Of a stretch of DNA of 64,000 nucleotides, positions 53,013 through 64,000 are shown in pieces. Where the stretch lies: the NCBI GenBank assembly GCA_963575645.1, contig OY754472.1:29389401-29453400 (forward strand), written 5' to 3'. Under the pieces are notes generated by a model. The model saw nothing but the letters and a program-made list of their open reading frames with translations, did no database searches and was not told where the DNA came from. Position 1 is the stretch's first letter, and every line of letters begins with the position of its first letter. Made by a program: the position numbers and the translations under genes. The stretch comes from Xanthostigma xanthostigma. Taxonomy: Eukaryota; Arthropoda; Insecta; Raphidioptera; Raphidiidae.

Positions 53013-54341
53013 ATTTTACCATTCCAACCCACTAGTGGGGAATGGTAGGTACTAGTTTAGGTCAAAATTCACATTTCAAAATTTTACAATATTTTTTCGT
53101 TTTGAGCTCTCCCGAATCCAAAACACATATTTTTGGAAAAACTCTGTGCGTCTGTTTGTCTGTTAGTCTGTGAGCACGATACAGGTCAAACGGATTAACG
53201 GATTGAATCCAAATTTCGTGAGGATGTTTGATACGTATCGTTTTTGGGGAAAATCGGCGCATGCGCAAAAGAGATATATGCTATAACGTTGTTTTTTACA
53301 TAGTAAGGGTATATTTTTCATAACGGTTTATTATGTTATTTATTTTTTCAAGAAAGTTTTGTTAAAACTTTTTTCTAAACTTTATAGTTTCGGAAATTTT
53401 TTGAATAAAAAAAAATCAACTGTTCTTTTGTTTTGTAGATCTTTTAGAAATAAACTAGTTAAGCATGCTGTGATTAATTTTTACATGACGTAGAACATAT
53501 TATGTAGCATGGCAACGAATAGCAAATATCATATTGAATACTAGCCATTATCCGCGTCACCTCACACGATATCAGAAATTTTATTCTCTTTATTATATTA
53601 TATTGTAACAAGTTTCCCTCCCAGCTGATGCGACACTGCTTTCTGTTGAATGTTCTCGCAAACAGCAACAATGACTGCAGGTAGCCTGTTTTTATAAAGC
53701 AGGTAACCAAATCCCGACCTTTATAGAATTGCCTGAAGAAGGCAATGCAAGTAGAAAGGTTCTCGGCCCAGCTAGATGTTTCTGGAAACATTTGAGCATC
53801 CGGGGTTCGAAGCTATAAATACGACGCGAGTCAGACAGCCAGATTTCGTTCACACGGCAAACGTACAGTGGGTTACAAATAACTGTGAAATAAATTGTTC
53901 AGTCGGTGCAGTAATACCGAGGTAACTACAGAGATAGAAGAGAAATTAACTGTGTAAATACTAGTGTTAATAGACCATTGATTTCGATTGTATAAAATCT
54001 GGTGTATTTTAAATAATCTCTTGTATCTATATAGTTAATAGTTAAGTGTGCTGAATAAACTTTGATGTGTTTATGTGTTGTAAATATTTTGTGTACATAA
54101 ATAGTGACTATATTCTTCGTTACTTGTTATTTTATTTTATTAGTCAGAATTTATTAGCTTTGTTTCTATTACCTTAGAGAAGTACTTTTCGTTTGTGTGC
54201 TTAACTGCTCTGTTAAACGTTTGTTATTGTAAATAAATAATTTCCACCACGAACTAGAATAGTTTTGTTACAATATCAAATGTCAATATTTTTTTGAATT
54301 TGGAATGGTCCCGTCGCCCAATTGGCTGGAATTTTTTTTTT
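53013..54341 (+). repeat. Family G dispersed repeat, copy 3, split by a solo LTR
   Basis: The left part (53013-53603) matches the first ~600 bp of family G. The right part (54277-54341) supplies the end (CAAATGTCAATATTTT, TGGTCCCGTCGCCCAATTGG). The 669 bp between them are the solo LTR. Without it the copy is about 660 bp, the same as copies 1 and 2. Confidence 0.85.
53604..54272 (+). mobile_element. Solo LTR of an LTR retrotransposon, 669 bp
   Basis: It starts TGTAACAAG and ends TTGTTACA, so it is bounded by TG...CA with short inverted ends. A 4-bp duplication ATAT flanks it (53600-53603, 54273-54276). A TATA-like box CTATAAATA lies at 53813-53821 with G+C-richer sequence after it, and AATAAA lies at 54054-54059, as expected for a promoter and poly(A) signal. 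It lies inside a family G repeat whose intact copies show exactly the empty site. No internal domain is attached, so it formed by recombination between LTRs. BEL/Pao or Gypsy cannot be decided. Confidence 0.85.
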
Positions 54342-55646
54342 CAACGTTAACCAAATTTAATTTCTATTTTTAATGAATCTCGACCAGGCACTATACTAGT
54401 ATAATATAGTCGATAGAAAATGTCTGCCTTAGGGCTCCCATGACCCCACCTTTATTTTCTGTTTACTTAAGCAAAACAATTTACAAAACTTGTCCGCCTT
54501 TGTGGAACAATCAGTAGCCAGAAATGCCTCCTTCTGATATCGCCAAATAAATTTTGATTTAATGGATAATATTACTTTTAATTGTAATTTAAACCAAAAT
54601 ATACTAATACTATAGGTAATAATCGTACATTAATTATTGACATTTTTTTTGAAAACAGCTGGACTGTCCATTATACTACAGTATTTACAAGGTTTTATTC
54701 AAATTAGTATGCGCGCCTTGTACACAAACATAAATAATTATTCATTGATAAATGTTTCTGTGTAATTAATTACATCAATATTGAATTATTATTAGGTTTG
54801 TTCTTTGCGTTATACGGGTTTGTAAAAGGTGCTGAGATTTGTTCTGTTTTCTTGAAGTAAAATTTATTTTAGCATGTTAGGGAAATTTCTATTCATGAGA
54901 TTGAAAGTGTAACGAAACGTTGCAAAGAAAAAGTGTCTAGGAATCAAAGACGGCTAGACCGACTGACTGTTGTTGCTGGCTGTTGGTTGCAGGTGCTGGT
55001 TTAATGTGCGCTATTCCATTAAATAATATGGGTACCTTCACGAACAGACTTTTTTGCTCTGTGCGGTGCTGATTGTGGAAGTTTACGTTGGACAAATGTG
55101 CGCTGTCTTTTAACTGACTTTTAAAATAGATTAATTATCAATTCTGCAAAAATTTTGACGCCATTTTGTTCAAACTGTTTACAAAATAGTCTCATATAAT
55201 TTTTATTTAAATCGGCGAAGTCGTTTTTAACCGACTTAAAAATAGTCTTTTTATATATTATGTTACTTCATCTTTCCTGTATTTGTGAACCGATTTCTAG
55301 TTAATAGGACATACCGTCAATGTGGTCGCACATAAATTGTACTTAAATTGGTTCAGCTTTTTTTAAAATTTTTTTAATTAAGGCGAAGGCGGTTAATAAC
55401 GTGAAAAGTACGTATTACAAAGCAACTAAACAGTAAAATATATAAAAGAAATTAAACAATTGATCCTCTTCCAAAAAATCACCAAAAAGCGTAAAATAAT
55501 AAAGTTTTGAGGTCAATATTAAGTGCCGACCTCAAAATTTTATTGGTGGCTTTTTATGAAGGAGGTTTAATTTGTTTTTTATGTCGAATGAAGTTAATTC
55601 GTCGATAGATATATTCAAACTTTTTTTGATTTATATTATACTAGCA
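54342..55646. other. Long unannotated stretch
   Basis: AT-rich with no gene homology. A small hairpin repeat near 55465-55560 (CAAAAAGCGTAAAATAATAA / TTATTTTACG-like) resembles 23740-23910. 54930-55080 is somewhat less AT-rich. Confidence 0.35.
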
Positions 55647-55982
55647 CTAGCGGTCCTGGCCGGTTTCACCCGGGTGCAAAAGAACGAGTGAGGGGAGGGA
55701 CATGAGTACGCACGTTCATCTTAGTTTACCGAGATGAATGTTTTGTCCAAATTTCATGATGATCGGAGTTACCGTCCAAAAGGTTTTGTCGGACGGACAA
55801 ATTTTGAGTTACATTTTTCATTGATGCTCCGCTCTTATTGGTCATAGTGTATAGCCTATAGCCTTCTTTGATAAATGGACTATCCAACAAAAAAAAACAT
55901 TTTACAAATCGAACCAGGAATTCCTGAGATTAGCGCGATCAACCAAACAAACAAACTCTTTAGCTTTATATATTAGAATAGA
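55647..55982 (-). mobile_element. Helitron family A copy (no tRNA-like module)
   Basis: The left end is CTAGCGGTCCTGGCCGG and CACCCGGGTG. The right end is CTTTAGCTTTATATATTAG followed by AATAGA, the reversed 5' terminus. 336 bp, close in length and content to the copies at 21355 and 22328. A further 30-bp scrap of the 5' end lies at 58019-58048. Confidence 0.87.
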
Positions 55983-56227
55983 TAGAATAGGTATAGGTAC
56001 AAAAAAATAAAACAGAAAAAAAGTGATGAAAACTGAATATTCGCTCTAGGAATCCTTAGAACTGTTCAACTGCAGACTAAGTTACGTTTGTATTTATTTG
56101 AATTAATTGAGCTAACGTCTGTATAATTCATTAAAAAACAATTCTCACAATATGTGGATTTTGTAATTCGTTACTATATATACGGACACCGGACAACCGT
56201 ACCATATATTATATGAAAAATATATTT

Positions 56228-57300
56228 TTAACTTCCCGCTATAAAAAATTTTTTTTTTCAAAAATCGGGAAGTTATTGGTTTCACCCCGATTTTCGAAAA
56301 TCGAGTTTTCGCCAGATCTCGACGTTTTGAGGTCCTAGGAAGCTATTGAAACTATTTTGGCGATGATGTCCGTAGGGCTGTATGTGGGTGTGTGTATGTA
56401 TGTATGTAAACCTTTTATATCTTTTGAACGGAGTGTCCGACTGAAACGCGGTTTGCGGCATCTGACGTGATCTTGGTGAACTTAGACTTCCAGAAAATTG
56501 AAATGATTCGGCTCAAAAAATTTTGAGATATCTTAAAAAAACAAGTTTCAAAATTTTTTTAAAATTTGTTTTTTAAAATATTTTCTAAACTACTAAACCG
56601 ATTAATTCCAAAATCTAATCAGCTCTTTTCCTTAACAAACTGCGTCGATTTCCTCAAACCGCATCAAAATCGGTTCATTTGTTCACGAGATACCGTGAAC
56701 GAAAAAATCGTAAAAAAGTGTTTTTTTTTTTAAATGACTTAAAATTGTTATCAGATCGATTTTTTGGTAATAAATTACTTTCATAGGCTAAAAAAACTGC
56801 GTCGATCGCCGCAAATCAGATCAAAATTGGTTCATTTGTTTATGAGATAACGTGAACGAAAAATTAGGAAAAAGTGATTTTTTAAAATTACTCGTAAAAT
56901 TCTTCTCAAATCGATTTTTTTGTAATAATTTACTTTCTTAGATTAAAAAAACTGCCTCCATCGCCGCAAACCGCATCAAAATCGGCTCATTTGTTCACGA
57001 GATATCGTGAACGAAAAATTTGTAACAAAGTGTTTTTTTTTTAAATTACTCGTAAAATTCCTATGAGACCGATTTTTCTGTAATAAATTAGTTTTTTAGG
57101 TTAAACAATTGCGTCGACTGCCGCAAATCGCATCAAACTGGTTCATTTGTTCATGAGATACCGTGAACGAAAATTTCGTAACAAAGTGTTTTTTTTTTTG
57201 AGCTCGAAGAGCTACAAAATAACCTTCTTGCTATATTTTATATATTTTTGAGCGTTTTGAACTCGAAAATAGCAGGAAGTTACAGGGATGGCCTGCAGGG
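56228..57300 (+). repeat. Family H element, long copy 1, with 156-bp tandem repeats
   Basis: It starts TTTTTAACTTCCCGCTATA and a mirrored AATCGGGAAGTTA, and ends ATAGCAGGAAGTTACAGGG. Between lie a GTATGTATG run, CTTTTGAACGGAGTGTCCGA, and four tandem units of about 156 bp (TTCATTT at 56674, 56831, 56986, 57142), each with a GCATCAAAATCGG-like segment and GAGATACCGTGAACG. No ORF. Class unknown. Confidence 0.75.
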
Positions 57301-57315
57301 TCAAATTCTTTTCAA

Positions 57316-57960
57316 ATTTTTAACTTCCCGCTTAAAAAAAAATTTTTTTTTTCAAAAATCGGGAAGTTATTGGTTTCACCCCGATTTTCGAAAATCGAGT
57401 TTTCGCCAGATCTCGACGTTTTGAGGTCCTAGGAAGCTATTAAAACTATTTTGGCGATGATGTCCGTAGGGCTGTATGGGGGTGTGTGTGTGTATGTATG
57501 TTTGTAAACCTTTTATATCTTTTGAACGGAGTGTCCGACTGAAACGCGGTTTGTGGCATCTGACGTGATCTTGGTGAACTTAGACTTCCTGAAAATTTGA
57601 AACGATTCGGCCGAAGAAATTTTGAGAAATCTTAAAAAAACAAGTTTCAAAAATTTTTAAAAATTTGTTTTTGTTAAATATTTTCTAAACTACTAAACCG
57701 ATTAATTCCAAAATCTAATCAGCTTTTCTCTGTAACAAACTGCGTCGATTTCCGCAAACCGCATCAAAATCGGTTCATTTGTTCACGAGATACCGTGAAC
57801 GAAAAAATCGTAAAAAAGTGTTTTTTTAAAATGATTCTTAAAATTGTTTTCAGATCGATTTTTTTGTAATAAATTGCTTTCTTAGACTTAAAAAACTGCG
57901 TCGATCGCCGCAAACCAGATGAAAATTGGTTCATTTGTTCATGAGATAACGTGAACGCGC
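57316..57960 (+). repeat. Family H element, copy 2, truncated in its tandem array
   Basis: It repeats the first ~600 bp of the neighbouring copy almost exactly, then has only two 156-bp units (57774, 57930) and stops at GATAACGTGAACG. Direct orientation with copy 1 and the short gap between them suggest a local duplication. Confidence 0.75.
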
Positions 57961-58408
57961 CGTGCTCGAAAAATCACGCGTGTTTTAAAGACCTTTTTGT
58001 CCACTTATACTTCAATATACTAATAAATAAATTCTTCAGCTTTATATATGTTTCGATAGAAAATCCGAAATCCACGTCGATCCGTGAACACGAGACGTAA
58101 ATTGCATTACATTCGTTCGATATCCGAACACGTAAAATTAAGAAACACTACAGAACAAATCTTTATTTTTCTGTATCCATGTGTTAGAGTATTTCCTTTT
58201 AGATGTTTTATTACTACTTAATAATTTACTTCTGGATATTGACATATTCTAATTATATTTTAGAACAGCTGTTATCACTTGTCAATATTATGTTGTTTTT
58301 CACAGTGAGAATCTAAGGTCATACTCATGTATTTTGGATGTCGTTATCTGAATTACGTTATTTACGGAATTTTGATTATATAATAATAGTACCGTGGAAC
58401 ATATTTTT
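57961..58408. other. Unannotated spacer
   Basis: It contains a 30-bp Helitron A 5'-end scrap (58019-58048). The rest was not recognised. Confidence 0.35.
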
Positions 58409-59065
58409 TGACGTGATAACGTCTTATAAATTGATGAATCACCAATCTTATAAATTGATAAAACACCGGCTGCATGCACGAAAAAGTGTAACGTTCCTAA
58501 ATCCTAACGTTCGTAACGCGTAACGTTCCGCCTGACCCTGTGCGTGCTTTTTGCTAATTTCTCGCTCAATTTAAATCAGATCGGTTTGAAACCAGTCTTA
58601 AACGAAAGAGGAGAACATTTTACATAGATTTCGTATAACAGAATTTGCCTAAACAGTTTTTTTATACAAATTTATATAGAAAAATAGCTGTATAAATGCA
58701 ATGTTGTCTAATGCATGGCGCGACGCGGTCGGTCGTCTTTGTTTGCCGTACATGGAAATTAGAAGATAACGTATGTCTTGTCTTAACATGAAAACGGCTG
58801 CATTTATAATGTTTAATTCAATTTTTTGACATTAGTATTTTGTGAAATGCAACGCCTTCTAAGTTAAGTATTGGAATAACTAATTATTATTAGAACATAA
58901 TACTTTGACAGTTGCAAACGTCACTTTTGACATTTCTTATCATTCCGACACCAAGGATAAGCGGATTGAAACCAAATTTTGGGAGGTTTAGGTTATGTAT
59001 TACGGAATACGTTATCACGTAAAACTATCGTCCGTAAACCGACTTTACAGACAACCAATTTTTTT
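58409..59065. mobile_element. Long version of the MITE found in the BEL relic
   Basis: It runs from ATTTTTTGACGTGATAACG to AAACCGACTTTACAGACAAC-CAATTTTT. Both end regions match 31399-31658 in inverse orientation, including AAATTGATGAATCACC and AACGTTCCGCCTGACCCTG. The middle ~400 bp are absent from that copy, and part of it (AAGCGGATTGAAACCAAATT) resembles family G. No ORF. Confidence 0.7.
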
Positions 59066-59384
59066 TTTGACTTTTGAGTTTGAAGCGATTTAACGATTTC
59101 ACCTCGTCCTGAATACAGAACAGGCAATGCAAATTTGAGCAAAGGTGATCGAACGGTTTAGGATCTACATGTGGTCACAGGCAATTTTAAGAACCACCTT
59201 TCTCAGTTCAAAGACCATGAAAACGTGGTAAAAACGTACAATATATTTTCGTAACAATCTCAGGATCTACTGAACCAATTTGAAAAATGTATTCACTGCT
59301 TAAAAGTTTAAAAGTTCCTGTGTAACATAGACGAAGTGAGTGAAAATGTGAATCATGCCGTGGATCCTGCACGCGTTTTCTGAT
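59066..59384. other. Unannotated spacer
   Basis: Some codon-like repeat wording near 59240-59340 (TACTGAACCAATTTGAAAAATG), but it cannot be assigned. Confidence 0.3.
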
Positions 59385-60286
59385 ATAAATAAAATTAATA
59401 TAATTTTGGCCGCGATAATCTCCGTAACCACTGAGCCGATTTTAATGCAATTTTGTAAATGTGTCTTGCTTGGTGCAACTCACGCTATAGGATAGTTTTT
59501 ATTAAATATTTTGTACAAAATTACAGTATCTTGTAAAAATAAACTGTTTCAGTAACATGTAACGACTAGTGATGTGCCGGATCGTTAAAAATGATATCCG
59601 CGGATACGGATCTGAATACGGATATTTGGTTTCAAGATCCGCGGATACGGATACGGATCTTAACTTTCTTAGATTACGCGGCGGTAAATATTGCACATCG
59701 ACCTTTGGAAAGAGACTATCTGTTATGAGAAAAAGTTATTGACTTCTTTAAGAGTTAACTCTTATAACGGATTGTCTCTTTCCAAAAATCGATGTGCAAT
59801 ATCTCATTATAAAGATAGTTTTTTATTAGTACCTTTGAGTTATGTACTATTGGTATGGTACTCACTACGATAAATTTTTGCAATATAAAGGTGCCAAATA
59901 CGATTTTAAGAAATAAAAAATAATCTGAATGGAATTTAACACTTTTTCATTATGATTTCATCTATGAATTGAAAATTATTAAGGTAAAAGATCCGTAAAA
60001 GATCCGCCATAAAACTAACGGATACGGATACAGATCTTGTTTCTCCCTCGGAGCTCCGCGGATACGGATATCCGGCACATCACTAGTAACGACATCAGCA
60101 AACAAAAAGAACTGTTTAGTACCAAGTAACGATATCTGTTAGAATTCGCTCAAAGCTATTAGTTCAGAAGCAAATATGGTAGGATTTGATCAAAGCTATT
60201 TAGTTCAGGTGCGTCGGGCCGCAAACGAAATACATTTTGCAGAATCATATCAATCGCACCCGGGTGAAACCGGGACGGACCGCTAA
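59385..60286 (+). mobile_element. Helitron-like element, family D, copy 1, with nested MITE
   Basis: The body has GCCGCGATAATCTCCGTAAC and GCAATTTTGTAAATGTGTCT. The 3' end has hairpin CACCCGGGTGAAACCGGG, then ACGGACCG and CTAA (60283-60286), which still fits the CTRR rule. A hAT MITE fills 59567-60085. Without it the element is about 380 bp, similar to copy 2. Confidence 0.78.
59567..60085. mobile_element. hAT MITE, 519 bp, inside Helitron D
   Basis: The ends TAGTGATGTGCCGGATC and ATCCGGCACATCACTA are flanked by a perfect 8-bp duplication GTAACGAC (59559-59566, 60086-60093). GCGGATACGGAT is repeated many times near both ends. The centre holds a 118-bp hairpin (59689-59806; ATTGCACATCGA...TCGATGTGCAAT). 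No ORF. Confidence 0.95.
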
Positions 60287-61140
60287 TCTAAATATACGTT
60301 AATTGCTATATAAACTAAGTTGCTCATGAGAATTTTGCTATCGGGATGCTTATGATCTCAATTGTTGAGCGTCTATTACGTACAATCTCTCTCATTTTTA
60401 TACTTTTGACCGTTGTTGCGGATTTCATACAAAACAGTACCAAATTAATTAATTTATTATATTATTTTGCAAAAACAACGAATGATAAATGTACGACCTT
60501 GAGGTATAAATAACGCAGTTCTTGTCAAAAATAGCGAAAGTGTGCGAAGAGTAAACAAGAAAAAAAGGAAGATTTATAGAAATAATAAAAGTGTTTTGGT
60601 GTGTTTTTCTTGCCGTATGTAATCAGCGGTCATTTAGCCTGGACCGTAAATGCAGGCCTCATAAATCACAACAAACTGTAATACAAAGTACCTACATGCA
60701 CTATATTTACAAAATATAGTGCTGTGTCCCTTAAGTTGATGTTAATTTTTAATTAATACTGTATTAAAAATGTATCTCTTTACAGAAAATTATAGCTGAT
60801 TTTTTATAGGACAGAATAAATTAATTTAATTTACATATTGCCGTTAAAAAAGTAAATTTCGAAAATCATTTTTTCTAAAACTATAGCGGCCTTGGAATGG
60901 ATGACAAATAGTCGTAAAACGTTACATTTCTTATTCAGTCAGTGTGCACATTAGGGAAAAATTTGAATTTTGTTTATAAAAAGGAACGCGTTTCCAGAAT
61001 ACTTTTTTTTGATACCCATTATCGGTATAATAACAAAATAATTGTTTTATTCTCCCTCTCGTTTTTAATTCGCTGACGCCATATTTAAATGTTATACCCT
61101 ATTTCACTCCTGCAATTAAGACGAAAGTAACGACGCCCCA
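60287..61140. other. Unannotated stretch
   Basis: AT-rich. No gene or repeat edges recognised. Confidence 0.35.
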
Positions 61141-61142
61141 TC

Positions 61143-61175
<33 letters not shown>

Positions 61176-61550
61176 GTCGTGTCAGAATTTTAGCCGCGCT
61201 AATCTCCGAAACCACTGAACCGATTTTAATGCAATTTTGTAAATGTGTCTTGCTTGGTGCAACTCATGCTATAGGATAGTTTTTATTAAATATTTTGTAC
61301 AAAAAAATTGTTTTAGTAACACGTAACGACATATCATAGAATTTACTCAAAACTATTAGTTCAAAAGCAAACAAAAAACTGTTTTAATACCGAGTAACGA
61401 TCTGGTAGAATTCGCTCAAAGCTATTAGTTCAGAAGCAAATCTGGTAGAATTTGCTCAAAGCTATTAGTTCAGACGCCGGGCCGCAAACGAAATACATTT
61501 TGCAGCGAGTTATATCTATCGCACCCGGGTGAACCGGGCCGGACCGCCAG
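61141..61550 (+). mobile_element. Helitron-like element, family D, copy 2
   Basis: It opens with a (TA)n run (61143-61170) and AAAATGTCGTGTCAG, then GCTAATCTCCGAAACCACTG and GCAATTTTGTAAATGTGTCT. It ends GCACCCGGGTGAACCGGG, CCGGACCG and CCAG instead of CTAG (61547-61550), so the terminus has mutated. It contains the direct repeat GCTCAAAGCTATTAGTTCAG. Confidence 0.72.
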
Positions 61551-62145
61551 CAAGGCGTTTAGGCTGCAGAGCGTGCCAAAGAAATAAACATACATACACT
61601 CGAAAAACATTATCCTCTTTCTGTCGTAGTCGGGTAAAAAGCGACACATTTCTTAAATTACTCCTCTATAAAAATATTAATTGGCGAATTTGAAGCAAAA
61701 TTGCAACGTTATTATTTATAAATGACTTTTATTATTCATTTTGTAAATGAATAATATAATAAATTCAAAAGTAAGATGGTCATTAATGTGGATTCCGCAG
61801 TGATCGGTAATTTTAGAACCTATAATATATTATAAATAATTACATCCAAAAAGATAAAACAATATCAATATACTTTACGTTATAAAAGCTGGCTCAGTGT
61901 TTTGTTAATATAAACTTCATACCCTTGTCAACGTTTCACAGCGGTTGATTTTATATAAAAAAAAATAAAAACTGTTTGTATGGATTTTTTTATTTCTCTT
62001 GTCAATGTGTTTATTAGCGTGACCAGGGGTTAGCCGACTGCAATTCAAAACAAATCTATACTTCCAATTGCTATAAGCATTTTTTTTCACTTGTTTTTTT
62101 TTTTTTGACTAAATAAATAATCAATAACAGTAGTACCTACTAGTA
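61551..62145. other. Unannotated stretch
   Basis: AT-rich. Nothing recognised. Confidence 0.35.
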
Positions 62146-63038
62146 CAGTCAATCTGGCAAAAACCTCAACAAAACTAACCAAAAAGGTGAAACTTGGTGA
62201 GTCGTTAGAGAATGATGAAAAAAAGGTTACCTGGCAATGGCCACCTGGTACCTGTTCAAATACCTGTTCAAATAGTCAAAAAAAACTCAAAAATATTTTG
62301 AAATGCATTTTTCTCGAAAACTATCCATTTTACAGAAAAATTTATTGAACAAAAAATGTAGAGGGCATCGTTATCTACAATTAATGTCATTGGTGCTATG
62401 TTGTACAACAAAAAATGTGCGCAGTAGGTGGCGCTAAAGTGCCAAAAAAAGTGTTTTTCCACTTTTTTGCCCTGAAATTTTCATTTTTCAGTTACGATTC
62501 AAATGGAAAAATGGTTCCTTTTTATTTTATAAACAACTTTTATTTCAACATTTTTTTCATACAACTTACCGTTTCAGAGCTGCAGCTTGTTGAAATGAAA
62601 ATAAGTTGTATGAAAAGTAAGTTGTATGAAAAAAATGTTGAAATAAAAGTTGTTTATAAAATAAAAAGGAACCATTTTTCCATTTGAATCGTAACTGAAA
62701 AATGAAAATTTCAGGGCAAAAAAGTAGAAAAACACTTTTTTTGGCACTTTAGCGCCACCTACTGCGCACATTTTTTGTTGTACAACATAGCACCAATGAC
62801 ATTAATTGTAGATAACGATGCCCTCTACATTTTTTGTTCAATAAATTTTTCTGTAAAATGGATAGTTTTCGAGAAAAATGCATTTCAAAATATTTTTGAG
62901 TTTTTTTTGACTATTTGAACAGGTACCAGGTGGCCATTGCCAGGTAACCTTTTTTTCATCATTCTCTAACGACTCACCAAGTTTCACCTTTTTGGGTGTT
63001 TTTGATACGAAATGATTTTTTTTTCGCCAGATTGATTG
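62146..63038. mobile_element. 893-bp near-perfect palindromic element (mariner-like termini)
   Basis: The ends CAGTCAATCTGGC and the complement (CAATCAATCTGGC) are flanked by TA (62144-62145, 63039-63040). From 62181 and 62993 inward the two arms are reverse complements of almost 400 bp with few differences; the clearest is a 12-bp duplicated CAAATACCTGTT on the left. The spacer is ~40 bp around 62592. Both arms contain GTAGGTGGCGCTAAAGTGCC. The same peptide can be read on both strands because of the symmetry and is not evidence of a gene. Probably a Tc1/mariner-derived foldback. Confidence 0.85.
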
Positions 63039-63040
63039 TA

Positions 63041-63487
63041 CTATACGGTAAATGGGTGTTCTGAAGCGCCAGCCGGCGGTACCTCCTAACAAGGGCTAAG
63101 AATGGGGGGGGGGGGGCTGGGGGAGAAGGTTTAACGTTAATTAAATTATGAATCACACCCATGTTTATTGTTTATGATATTTTATATATTCACTTATTTC
63201 AAACACTGTTGACAACAAATTACAATATATGTATACTGTAACACTAGTCACTACTGCCATAAGCCGTGTGTTGTGTATATATATATATACGGCCGTCGAG
63301 TCAAAGATGTTGACTGAATGAGATAAATTCAGTGAACACTTCTAGCATATGGCAGTGGATGCTCTGACGGTACATGCAGCTCAAAGCCGATCTAGAAAAA
63401 CACGCTATAACTTGTAGGTCGGGAGCTGCACGGTGTACACCGGGAATATCTGATGTGATGATGCCGTTTTATGTGCTGCATTGGGGC
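63041..63487. other. Unannotated stretch with a G12 run
   Basis: A G-run near 63104-63116 is followed by GGGG-rich sequence. 63290-63470 is less AT-rich. No gene recognised. Confidence 0.35.
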
Positions 63488-63921
63488 CAGTGTTGCCAGA
63501 ACTTTTTGTTTTGCGTTGAAAAAAGTAGAAAAAAGTACTAGAATTTTTTAAGATTTGCCAACCACAAATGACCTTTTTTTAACAACCTGGCTTAAATAAT
63601 TTTGTTGTGTTCACGATTGGAGAGCAAAAAAAAAAAAACGAATGACAACCTAACAATTAACAACCTAATTTCACAAATTTTATCGTCTATGGGCACAATG
63701 TAGGAGAGCGAAAAAAAGATCTCTTTCATTTCCACAACAAAAAAATCTTTTTTTTTGGTAATTTCCCTTTTTTCGTTTATTGTGGTGGGTGTGTGGACAT
63801 TGGGTATTAAAAACTACTAGATTTATTAAAAAGTACTAGATTTTTGCTTCAACGTACTAGCGTACAGAAAATGACAAAACAGTACTAGATCTAGTACAAT
63901 TGTACTAGACTGGCAACACTG
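63488..63921. mobile_element. hAT MITE, 434 bp
   Basis: The ends CAGTGTTGCCAGAAC and AGACTGGCAACACTG are flanked by a perfect 8-bp duplication ATTGGGGC (63480-63487, 63922-63929). AGTACTAGA/TCTAGTAC words line both ends. The TIR is close to those at 11778 and 33536. Non-coding. Confidence 0.95.
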
Positions 63922-64000
63922 ATTGGGGCGCAAGTGAGTCTTTCACACAATAGACATACGAGTTTGTGGTCTACAGTTGCGGTTAAACTTTAAGCGTTGA

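Noticed and set aside
62415-62771. Matching ~65-90-residue frames on both strands as divergent genes.
   Set aside because: Produced by the 893-bp palindrome; low-complexity F/Y/K-rich peptides crossing the symmetry centre.
1-64000. A defence, toxin-antitoxin, biosynthetic or phage-like system.
   Set aside because: Every protein-level signal I could identify belongs to a eukaryotic transposon. There is no gene cluster, operon spacing, ribosome-binding-site pattern or domain set to support such a system.

Overview
The window looks like nuclear DNA from an insect. It is AT-rich, has long gene-poor stretches, and is packed with eukaryotic transposable elements: P-element, hAT, pogo/Tigger, PIF/Harbinger, Helitron, BEL/Pao LTR and CR1/Jockey-group non-LTR. 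The Helitron termini and the abundant GTAGGTACCTA-type words fit Lepidoptera or Hemiptera, but I cannot decide between them from sequence alone. No operon, CRISPR array, rRNA or complete multi-exon protein gene is visible. The only intact conventional gene I can defend is a tRNA-Leu(UAA) at 42051-42134.

Layout. 1-4.1 kb: a broken P-element-like transposase (minus strand), a 300-bp hAT-like MITE, and a possible first coding exon of a host gene at about 3.45-3.58 kb. 4.1-9.8 kb: MITEs, a dispersed repeat called family G here, and a three-layer nest in which a foldback element holds a hairpin MITE and a decayed pogo element. 9.8-14.4 kb: a hAT transposase relic split by a hAT MITE, then quiet DNA. 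14.4-23 kb: Helitron family A, one copy carrying a tRNA-like segment, a tRNA-headed palindromic repeat, and several foldbacks. 24-26 kb: a 1.9-kb foldback element with arms of about 0.9 kb. 27-31.9 kb: Harbinger MITEs, a 5'-truncated non-LTR element, another foldback, and a BEL/Pao integrase relic split by a MITE. 32.6-37.5 kb: a hAT element holding a Harbinger derivative, a 558-bp palindrome with an ORF in one arm, and two head-to-tail Helitrons. 38.6-43.5 kb: repeat copies, a pogo MITE, the tRNA-Leu gene, and the second tRNA-headed palindromic repeat. 43.9-47.3 kb: a 1,372-bp tandem duplication made of two Helitron families, ending in the longest tRNA-carrying Helitron. 47.3-64 kb: many MITEs with clear target-site duplications (TSDs), a solo LTR inside family G, 156-bp tandem repeats, and an 893-bp near-perfect palindrome.

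The elements do not form a pathway. What the window records is the order of insertion: elements within elements, many with exact TSDs (seven perfect 8-bp hAT TSDs, 4 bp for the solo LTR, TA for pogo and palindromic elements, TAA for Harbinger). The items most worth following up are a Helitron subfamily that carries a tRNA-like module, the tRNA-headed palindromic repeat, three long inverted repeats that could make hairpin RNA, and the recent-looking Helitron tandem duplication. Family letters A-H are labels made up for this window, not database names.
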